Position numbers and translations under genes: made by a program | Notes under the pieces: model-generated | What the model was told of the DNA's origin: nothing | What the model saw: only the letters and a program-made list of their open reading frames with translations | Database searches by the model: none | Assembly: GCF_009707485.1 (NCBI RefSeq) | Contig: NZ_CP046121.1 | Coordinates: 248,001 to 312,000 of the forward strand | DNA: 64,000 bases | Reading direction: 5' to 3' | DNA from: Nostocoides sp. HKS02 | GTDB lineage: Bacteria > Actinomycetota > Actinomycetes > Actinomycetales > Dermatophilaceae | Shown: in pieces, positions 27,401-35,700 of the stretch | Position numbering within the stretch: position 1 is the first letter of the stretch | Layout: every line of letters starts with the position of its first letter

Positions 27401-29373
27401 AGTCGGTGAAGCGGCACTTCCGCGAGATGGGCGTCGACACCCAGACCGAGGACTTCACCGCGGTCGGCGTCGGCGACATGTCCGGCGACGTCTTCGGCAA
27501 CGGCATGCTGCTGTCCGAGCACATCCGGCTGCTCGCGGCCTTCGACCACCGCCACATCTTCATCGATCCCGCTCCGGTCGCGCAGACCAGCTTCGCCGAG
27601 CGCAAGCGCCTCTTCGACCTGCCGCGCTCGTCCTGGGCCGACTACGACACCTCGCTGATCAGCCCCGGCGGTGGCGTCTTCGACCGGTCGCTCAAGGCGA
27701 TCGCCGTCACGCCCGAGATGCGTGAGGCCCTCGGCCTGCCGTCCGGCGCGACGTCCATGACGCCGGCGGAGCTCATGAAGGCGATCCTCCAGGCGCCGGT
27801 CGACCTGCTCTGGAACGGTGGCATCGGCACCTACGTCAAGGCGACGTCCGAGTCGAGCTCCGACGTCGGTGACCGGGCCAACGACGCGATCCGCGTCGAC
27901 GGCATACAGCTGCGGTGCAAGGTCGTCGGTGAGGGCGGCAACCTCGGCCTGTCGCAGCTCGGTCGCATCGAGGCCTCGCTGCACGGTGTCCGGGTCAACA
28001 CCGATGCCATCGACAACTCGGCGGGGGTCGACACCTCCGACCACGAGGTCAACATCAAGATCCCGCTGACCGCCCTGGTCCGCGGCGGCGACATGACCCT
28101 CAAGCAGCGCAACGCCCTGCTCGCGTCGATGACCGACGAGGTCGCCCACCAGGTCCTGCGCGACAACTACGAGCAGAACGTCCTGCTGGGCAATGCCCGC
28201 GCCCAGGAGCACCCGATGCTGCCCGTCCACCAGCGGCTCATCCACTGGCTCGAGGAGCGTGGTGACCTCGACCGCGCGCTGGAGTTCCTGCCCTCCGACG
28301 CCGAGCTGGAGCGCCGCGCGCAGGCCGGTCTGGGCCTGAAGTCGCCCGAGTTCTCGGTGCTCGTGGCCTATGCCAAGCTCGCCCTCAAGGAGGACCTGCT
28401 GCCCTCGGAGCTGCCCGACGACCCGTGGTTCCAGCAGACCCTCACCGACTACTTCCCCTCGGCGCTGCGCGAGCAGTACACCGAGCAGCTGGCCGAGCAC
28501 CCGCTGCGCCGCGAGATCATCACCAACTCGGTGGTCAACTCGATGGTCAACCGCGGCGGCATCACGTTCGCCTTCCGGGCGATGGAGGAGACTGGCGCGA
28601 CCCCCGAGCAGATCGCCCGGGCGTTCGTGGTGTGCCGCGAGATCTTCGACCTGCCGAGCTTCGTCCACGAGGTCGAGGTGCTCGACAACGTCATCTCCAC
28701 CGATGTGCAGAGCCAGCTGTACCTCGAGTTCCGGCGGCTCATCGACCGGTCGATCCGCTGGTTCCTCACCTCGCGACCGTCGCGGCTCGACGTGGCCGGC
28801 GAGGTGGCGCGGTTCGGTGCGGTGGTGCGTGAGTTCGCTCCGCAGATCTCCTCGCTGCTCAAGGGTGCCGAGCTGAAGCGGTTGCAGCGCAACGTCTCCC
28901 TGCTCGACAAGGCGGGCGTCCCCGAGGAGCTCGCCCTGCGCTCCGCCAGCCTGCTCGACCAGTTCTCGCTGCTCGACATCGTCGACATCGCGACCGACAC
29001 GGGCGAGCCGCCGGCCGACGTCGCGCCGCTGTACTTCCTGCTGTCCGAGCGGTTCGGCATCGACGGCATGCTCACCCGGGTCACCAACCTGCCCCGCGAC
29101 GACCGGTGGGATGCGCTGGCCCGTGGCGCCCTGCGCGACGACCTGTATGCCGTGCTCGAGAGCCTGGTGCGCTCGGTCATGGACGCGTCCACCCGCGGGG
29201 CCGAGCCGATGCGCCGCTACGAGGAGTGGGCCAAGGCCAACGCCGAGTCGCTGACCCGGGCGCGCACGGCATTGTCGGGGATCGAGCGACTCGACAAGCC
29301 GAACATCGCGGCCTTGTCCGTCGCGCTGCGCACCCTGCGCTCCGTGATCCGGTCGGGAGCAGCGACGTCGTGA
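24463..29373 (+). CDS. gdhB: NAD-specific glutamate dehydrogenase, large (GDH-180) type
   Basis: A protein of about 1636 residues from GTG 24463; ATG 24469 and ATG 24484 are in-frame alternatives. The catalytic core around residues 830-870 contains '[20 protein letters not shown]' and '[14 protein letters not shown]', with substrate-binding and catalytic lysines. The family-specific '[15 protein letters not shown]' lies near 1005, and a nucleotide-binding '[15 protein letters not shown]' near 1155. Length agrees with the Streptomyces clavuligerus type of about 1650 residues. It deaminates glutamate to 2-oxoglutarate with NAD. Nearby pruA and pxpABC both yield its substrate. It is coupled by GTGA to the MOSC gene. 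Confidence 0.95.
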   Translation: [1636 protein letters not shown]

Positions 29374-30090
29374 CGGCCGGCGTCGACCCGGGGCTGGGCC
29401 GGTTCCCCGTCGTGTCGGTGACGCGCTACCCCGTCAAGTCGATGGGTGGTGAGTCTCTCGACCTGACCGAGGTGGGCGCCTCAGGACTGATGGGCGACCG
29501 CGCGTGGGCCGTGTACGACGGCGCCGGCAAGCTGGCGAGCGGCAAGCACAGCCGCCGGTTCCGCCGGATGGACCCCGTCTTCGCCCTGACGGCGCAGGGC
29601 GGGGACGGGCACACCGTGGTGCACTTGCCCGACGGCAGTGAGGTCGTGGCCGGCTCGCCGGAGGCGGACTCGGCGCTGAGCGCGCACTTCGGCGAGCCGG
29701 TCTGGCTGCGCACCAAGACCGCCGTTGCGCACCAGGACGCCGCCGAGGTCAGCCTCGTCGGCACCGCGACGCTGGCCGAGCTCGGTCGCATCGATGCCGG
29801 AGGGCCGGTGGCGCCGGGCCACCTGCGGACGAACCTCGTCATCGAGACCACCGAGCCGTATGCCGAGGACGCGTGGGCCGGTCGCGAGCTCACCATCGGC
29901 TCGACGGTGCTGCGGGTGGTCGAGCCGATCGAACGCTGCCGGATGGTCGGCGTCGCCCAAGTGGGGTTGTCACCTCGGCCCCGGCTTGTTGCAGACCATC
30001 GCCGACCACCATCGGCTCCTGGCGGGCGTCTATGCCGAGGTCGTCAGACCCGGCCAGATCAGGGTGGGGGACCTGGTCCATCTAGGCTGA
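29370..30090 (+). CDS. MOSC-domain protein, interrupted by a frameshift
   Basis: GTG 29370 overlaps the gdh stop (GTGA). The N-terminal MOSC_N part reads 'VSVTRYPVKSMGGESLDL', followed by 'GLMGDRAWAVYD', and the MOSC core by 'PGHLRTNLVIET' and 'VVEPIERCRMVGVAQVGL', with the conserved Cys. After about residue 201 the first frame becomes unnatural, while the next frame continues with 'GPGLLQTIADHHRLLAGVY' and 'IRVGDLVHLG' to the stop at 30090. Removing one base between about 29962 and 29985 gives a 239-residue protein of normal MOSC length. MOSC proteins bind molybdenum cofactor or sulfur-transfer substrates; the exact substrate is unknown. Confidence 0.75.
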
Positions 30091-30094
30091 CGGC

Positions 30095-31585
30095 GTGCCC
30101 ACGCTGCAGGAGGTGCTCCACGCCGCCACGGACCTCGAGCCCGCCGAGGCCGAGTGGCTCCACCTGCTGGTGGGCGACTGGCAGCTCATCGCGGACCTGT
30201 CCTTCGCCGACCTGGTCCTGTGGGTCCCGGCCGGCATGGAGGGGTGGCTCGCCGTCGCGCACGTGCGGCCCACCACGGGCCAGATGGTCTTCTTCGAGGA
30301 CGTGGTCGGGCGTCGCACTCATCGGGGCCGGCAGTCCCTGCTCGACCAGGCCTACCTCGACCGGCGGATCGTCCGTCAGAAGGACCCCATCTTCCGCGAC
30401 GACATGCCGGTGCGCGAGGAGGCCATCCCCGTCGTGCGGGCCGGCCGGCCGCTCGCGGTGCTCACGCGGCATACGAACCTCGCGGCGATGCGCACGCCGA
30501 GCCGGTTGGAGCTGACCTACCAGTCGCTGGCCGACGCGCTCGCGCGGATGATCGCGGCGGGCGAGTTCCCCAACGTGTCTGCGCCGACCGGTCAGCGCCG
30601 TGGCGCCCCGCGGGTCGGGGACGGCGTGATCCGGCTCGACGTCAACGGGGTCGTGTCGTACGCCAGCCCGAACGCGCTCTCGGCGATCCACCGGCTCGGG
30701 CACGTCGGTGACGTCATCGACGAGCTGCTCGCCCAGGTCGTCGCCGACCTCCTGCGCGACGAGTCGCCGGTGGACGAGTCGCTCGCAGTGGTCGTGACCG
30801 GTCGCGCGCCGTGGCGCACCGAGGTGTCGAGCCGCGGTGCGAGTGTCTCGATGCGCGCCATCCCGCTGACCGAGGGCGGCCAGCGGGTGGGGGCGCTGCT
30901 GCTGCTGCGCGACGTGTCCGAGCTGCGGCGGCGCGAGCAGGAGCTGATCACCAAGGACGCGACGATTCGCGAGATCCACCACCGAGTGAAGAACAACCTG
31001 CAGACCGTCGCGGCGCTGCTGCGGCTCCAGGCGCGCCGGCTCCCGGCGGGGGAGGCGGGCCGGGTCGCGCTGGAGGAGGCGGTGCGTCGGGTGGGGGTCA
31101 TCGCGCTCGTGCACGAGACGCTCAGCCAGGGGTTCGACGAGACGGTGAACTTCGACGACATCGCGGTGCGCGGGTTGCAGGCGATCACCGAGGTGGCCAA
31201 GGTCGAGCACCCGATCACGAGCAGTGTCGACGGGTCGTTCGGCATGCTGCGCGCCGAGGACGCCACAGCGATGGCGATGATCATGTCCGAATTGGTTCAG
31301 AACGCCGTGGAGCACGGGCTGGCCGAGACCGGCGGGTCGATCCGGGTGCACGCGGAGCGCACCAGCGACGACTCCGGCGAGGAGCTGCTGACGGTGTCGA
31401 TCACCGACGACGGTGCGGGGCTGCCGGACGGGTTCCGGCCGGGCACGTCAGGGCTGGGGACCCAGATCGTGCAGTCGCTGGTCCAGGACCTGCGGGGGAA
31501 GATCGTCTGGCAGGCGGCGGAGCCGAGGGGGACGCAGGTGCGGTTCGGCGCGCGGTTGCGCCCGTTGGGCCGCGACGGCGCCTAG
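30095..31585 (+). CDS. pdtaS: Two-component sensor histidine kinase, PdtaS-like
   Basis: A 496-residue cytosolic kinase from GTG 30095. An N-terminal GAF-like domain (about 1-145, 'VLWVPAGMEGWLAVAHVRPT') is followed by a PAS-like domain (about 175-290). A HisKA_2 phospho-acceptor region has 'REIHHRVKNNLQTVAALLRLQ' (His near 302) and a HATPase_c domain has 'MSELVQNAVEHG' and 'DDGAGLPDGF'. This architecture is that of PdtaS, which phosphorylates the RNA-binding antiterminator PdtaR in mycobacteria. No pdtaR gene is in the window. The adjacent convergent WhiB1 gene is a common actinobacterial pairing. Confidence 0.88.
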   Translation: MPTLQEVLHAATDLEPAEAEWLHLLVGDWQLIADLSFADLVLWVPAGMEGWLAVAHVRPTTGQMVFFEDVVGRRTHRGRQSLLDQAYLDRRIVRQKDPIFRDDMPVREEAIPVVRAGRPLAVLTRHTNLAAMRTPSRLELTYQSLADALARMIAAGEFPNVSAPTGQRRGAPRVGDGVIRLDVNGVVSYASPNALSAIHRLGHVGDVIDELLAQVVADLLRDESPVDESLAVVVTGRAPWRTEVSSRGASVSMRAIPLTEGGQRVGALLLLRDVSELRRREQELITKDATIREIHHRVKNNLQTVAALLRLQARRLPAGEAGRVALEEAVRRVGVIALVHETLSQGFDETVNFDDIAVRGLQAITEVAKVEHPITSSVDGSFGMLRAEDATAMAMIMSELVQNAVEHGLAETGGSIRVHAERTSDDSGEELLTVSITDDGAGLPDGFRPGTSGLGTQIVQSLVQDLRGKIVWQAAEPRGTQVRFGARLRPLGRDGA

Positions 31586-31607
31586 CGCGGGTCAGCCGAG
31601 AGCAGGG

Positions 31608-31856
31608 TCAGCCGGCGCGGCGCGCGCGAGCGTTGCGACGCTTGAGGGCGCGGCGCTCGTCCTCGGACATGCCGCCCCACACGCCAGCGTCCTGGCCGGA
31701 CTCGATGGCCCACTTGAGGCAGGTGTCGACGACTTCACATCGGCGGCACACAGCCTTGGCCTCCTCGATCTGGAGGATCGCCGGGCCGGTGTTCCCGATG
31801 GGGAAGAACAGCTCAGGGTCCTCGTCGAGGCAGGCAGCGCGGTCGCGCCAGTCCAT
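31608..31856 (-). CDS. whiB1: WhiB-family iron-sulfur regulator, WhiB1-like
   Basis: An 82-residue protein from ATG 31856 after AGGAG. Four cysteines at positions 9, 37, 40 and 46 (C-x27-C-x2-C-x5-C) ligate a [4Fe-4S] cluster. The GVWGG turn is present at about 58-62, followed by the basic DNA-binding tail 'RRALKRRNARARR'. Length and the Cys spacing match WhiB1, a nitric-oxide-sensitive partner of the principal sigma factor in mycobacteria. Convergent with pdtaS; a long 5' region (about 0.4 kb) lies upstream, consistent with complex control. Confidence 0.93.
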   Translation of the reverse strand: MDWRDRAACLDEDPELFFPIGNTGPAILQIEEAKAVCRRCEVVDTCLKWAIESGQDAGVWGGMSEDERRALKRRNARARRAG

Positions 31857-32275
31857 GAAGATCGTGCTCCTTGTAAGTGCGGGGGGTTTCGCATCAGTGC
31901 GCCACCGGGTCTGGGGGTGCGGACCTGCGGCACACGGCGCTTCATTGCGGACGTGCGGGTCGTGCTGTCGTGCCGCCGGTGGGTCGCGCCCGGTCGTGAC
32001 CGAGCCGTTTTCCACACAGCCGCAGGCCGGTGCGGTCACCATTGTCATGGTCCGAGCGCACTTGTGCCAACGGGTTGCCGGGCGTTTCTGTTCCAGCCTC
32101 ACAGATGAGCGCCGGAACGGGAAGGGCTACGCGCAGGTTACCCCGGTGTAACCCTGAGGTATTGGTCACAATACGAGACGGTGCCCAGTTCGCGGAATCC
32201 GGGGTTGTCGGCCTGGTGCGCATCGGACGGGGTATGCCGGCCAGCCGACGCCTGCCGGTCGCTACCCTCACGAGC
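31857..32275. other. Regulatory gap between whiB1 and a divergent membrane protein gene
   Basis: This 419-bp stretch has no convincing gene. It includes the whiB1 leader and, at 32159-32174, an inverted repeat GTATTG-GTCA-CAATAC in a locally A+T-richer patch that could be an operator for the plus-strand gene. A GTATGCCG motif lies at 32230. No intact CRP-type site could be identified by eye. Confidence 0.5.
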
Positions 32276-32731
32276 GTGAGCGATTCGCAGGCCACTCCCA
32301 CCCCGCCGCCCGGCCGTCTCCCTGCCCAGCCCCACGGGAGCAGCCGGGACCTGATGCGCACGCTCGCGGCTCTCGTGTGCGCGGCCGAGGCCCTGACGCT
32401 CGTGGGGTTCTGCGCGTTCTATCTCTATGAGCTGACCCGAGGGGCGAGCGCCGACGCCGGTCGGGCCGCCGTGTCGGCGCTGCTCATCGCGCTCGTCGGC
32501 GTCGGACTCGGGGTCATGGCGCGCGCGTGGTGGCGTGGCGCCGGCTGGCCCAACACGCCCACGGTGGTCTGGAACGTCCTGCTCCTGCCGGTCGCGCTGA
32601 GCCTGGTGCAGAGCGACCACACGCTGATCGGCCTCGTCGTCGCGGTCGTCGCCCTGACAGCGATCCTCGCCGCCATCCGCGCCCGGATCGTCGAGCCCGA
32701 CGGCGAGGACCCCGACCACACCCGAGCCTGA
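32276..32731 (+). CDS. Integral membrane protein, four predicted helices
   Basis: A 151-residue protein from GTG 32276. After a Pro-rich cytosolic start (about 25 residues) it has four hydrophobic segments: 'TLAALVCAAEALTLVGFCAF', 'AAVSALLIALVGVGLGVMA', 'PTVVWNVLLLPVALSLV' and 'LIGLVVAVVALTAILAAI'. The C-terminal tail is acidic. Similar short four-helix proteins beside whiB genes are common in actinobacteria, without known function. Its stop is 4 bases from the converging FtsK-like gene. Confidence 0.75.
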   Translation: MSDSQATPTPPPGRLPAQPHGSSRDLMRTLAALVCAAEALTLVGFCAFYLYELTRGASADAGRAAVSALLIALVGVGLGVMARAWWRGAGWPNTPTVVWNVLLLPVALSLVQSDHTLIGLVVAVVALTAILAAIRARIVEPDGEDPDHTRA

Positions 32732-32735
32732 CGCT

Positions 32736-35700
32736 TCACGGCGCATGCAACCGGGGTATGGCCACCTGGACGGGCGTGGCGACGCCCCGCCTCACGAGGT
32801 GCCCGCGCCCCACCGGAGCCCGGGGGTCTCGCCGCACCCGCACGCCGAGGAGCTCTGCATCGAGGGCGGAGCCAGGCCGCAGGAGCAGGCCCGTGCGGTG
32901 GCGGGCGACCTCGACCGCGACGCCGCGGTACTGCGAAGCGAGCACCGTGGAGTTCGCCCCGACGACGACCAGGCCACCCGTGCGGTCGAGGGTGCGGGCG
33001 AGGTCCCGCAGCAGCGCATCGATCGGGGAGTCGACCAGCCCGTCCGCGTCGTCCACCACCACGACGAGCCGAGGAAAACGCGCGCGGGCCCCATCCAGCG
33101 CGGCGGCGGAAGTGCGGTCACACCACGCCACCACGCCGGGGTGGTCCCGCACCTGCTCGAGCGGACCAGCGCAGTCGGAGACGACGGCAACTGGCCGCTT
33201 CAGGGCGAGCGCCCAGGAGGTGATCACGAGCAGGCCCGTCGAGACCCCGCTCCCGGGTGGTCCGGCCACCAGCCATCGACGACCGTCGGCGGCCTCGCTC
33301 AGAGCGACGGGCTCGAGCGCGTCGCCACCGAGTCCGAGGGTCACCTCATCGCCTCGCGCTGCCCTGGGCAGGTCGTCCAGACAGAGCTGAGTCGGCAACG
33401 GCTCGAGGCGGACCGGAAGGGACCCGCCGCCCGACCCGGCCACGCAGGGCGGTGGTGCGTTGCCCGCCGCGAGCGGCACCTCGGTGCCGTCGGGCAGGAC
33501 GCCGCGCCCAGGTGATGGCCTGACCGGGAGCGCAGCGGTGGGCAGACCTGCCAGTGCGGCGTCGGTGCGGTCGGCGAGGCGCAGCAGGAGCCGGTGCGGG
33601 GTGAGTGACGCGGCGCGGCCGACGAGCAGGGCGCGATCACCGGCGAGGGCAGCGGTGAGTCCTAGCCCGGCTCCCTCGCGAAGCAGCCCCAGCAGGGCCT
33701 CCTGGGCGATGGCTTGGTCGACCGAGCCGGCCTGCGGCGCGAGCAGGTCCCAATCGTCAATCAGCAGAAGCAGGTGTGGGTGCACTCGGGTCGGGTGGCG
33801 TCGCCGCTCGAGCAGGGCCTCGCCGAGCCGTTCGACGAGGCGGTCGAGCCGGGCCAGGTCGTCGAGGTCGACGTGGGCCCCGCAGTGCGGCAGCGCGGTG
33901 AGGCCGGACAGGCTGCCGCCTGACACGGCATACAGGTGCAGCTCGGTCGGTGGGTGGCAGGCCGCGGACGCGGCGGCCATGGTCATCAGGGCCGTCGTGC
34001 GTCCACTTCCGGAGGTGCCGACAAACGCCCAGTGGCCAGAAGCCGTCAGGTCGACGTTCAGCGGCACCTGCTCCTGCCGCTCGGGCCGGTCGAGGAGCCC
34101 GATCGCACACTCGGTAGTGGACGGCGTCACGAGGTCGCCGATTGCTACTCGCTCGGGAAGCGGCGGCAGCCAGGCGGGAGGCGGACAGGCCGCGCCCACA
34201 GCCCGCGCAGCCGCCGTGATGGCCGCGGCGATGCGCTGCAGCTCGGCACTGTCGGCCAGCTCTGAGGAGGTGGCCGACAACCCCTCGGGCTCGCCCCAAC
34301 CCAAGCTCCGCACGCGTATGCCGCGGGGCCCCCACGCGCGCGCCGACGCCCCGACCATGGCGGACTGGAACGGGACGAGCGCACCGCCGCCGGCTCGCGC
34401 GCACCCCCTGCCTGGCGTCGTCGGGTCGATGCCAGCCGCATCGGGGGCATCGAGCACGTCGACGGAGTCGGCACGGTCGCGCACTCGCAGGGCGATGCGG
34501 AGGTTGACGTTGGCCTTGATGTCCGCCGTGATGACCCCGGCGGGCCGTTGGGTGGCGAGCACGAGGTGGACGCCGAGAGAGCGCCCGAGGGCTGCGATCC
34601 GGACCATCCCGTCGACGAACTCAGGGAGCTCCTCGGCCAGCGCACGGAACTCGTCGACGACGATGACGAGGCGGGGCAGCGGCGGTCGATCGCGCGAATC
34701 ACCTTGGTACGCAGCAAAATCTGCGACACCGTACGAGCGGAAGAGGCTTTCGCGTCGCTTGAGCTCCGCTCTCAGGGACACGAGCGCGCGCCGGGAGAGG
34801 TGCTCGTCGAGATCGGTGACGACTCCAGCCGTGTGGGGCAGGTCGGCGCACTCCCGGAAGGCCGCTCCGCCCTTGTAGTCGATCAGCACGAGCGACAGGT
34901 GCTCCGGGCGGTGGTGAAGGGCCAGTGAGCTCACCAGCGTCCGGAGGAACTCGGACTTCCCCGAGCCGGTCGTGCCCGCCACCACCACGTGCGGCCCGTC
35001 GGTCGCGAGGTCGAGCAGCCAGGGCCCACTCCTGCCGACGCCGACGGGCACCGCGGTCCGCTCCGACGCCCCGCGCCACAGCTCGACCACGGCGTCCGCG
35101 CCCGGCGTCTCGACCAGGTCGCCAAGGCGCACCTGGGCCGGGAGCGCGTCTTCGCCATCGACCGGAGTGGCGTCCCGTAACGGCGCCAGGCCCCGACTGA
35201 GGCGATCAGCCCACCACGCGCCGACGCGGTCCACGACGAGGTCGCGGATGACCTGACCGGGGGCGGCCGCTGATGGTCGATCTGGGTCCGAGAGGTCGAC
35301 GACTACGCCGGTCTCGCTCGGCAGCGCGGCGGCCTCGGTGTCCAGTGCGAGGCAGACGATGCCGACATCGACACCGGACTCGAGCACCGTGGCCAGCTGG
35401 GGCAGCCCACGAAGGGCGGCTGCGCCATCGATGAGCACGACGGTGTATGGGCCGGCCCAGGCCGACCCGGGACTGCGCTTGGACCGTCGCTCGGTCATGA
35501 CTCGGATGAGCTCGTCCACGGTCGCGGTGGCGAGCGCCGGCGCACGCGACAGCACGGCAACCCTGTGTGGACGCACCGCGCCGTCAGGTTGGCGTAGATG
35601 GGGCACGCGGCCCAGCCACAGCCAATCGTCGCCGCGTTCGTCGAGTGCGAGGACGACGAGGGAGAGGTCGTGAGGTGAGTGATGGGTGAGGAGCTGCCCG

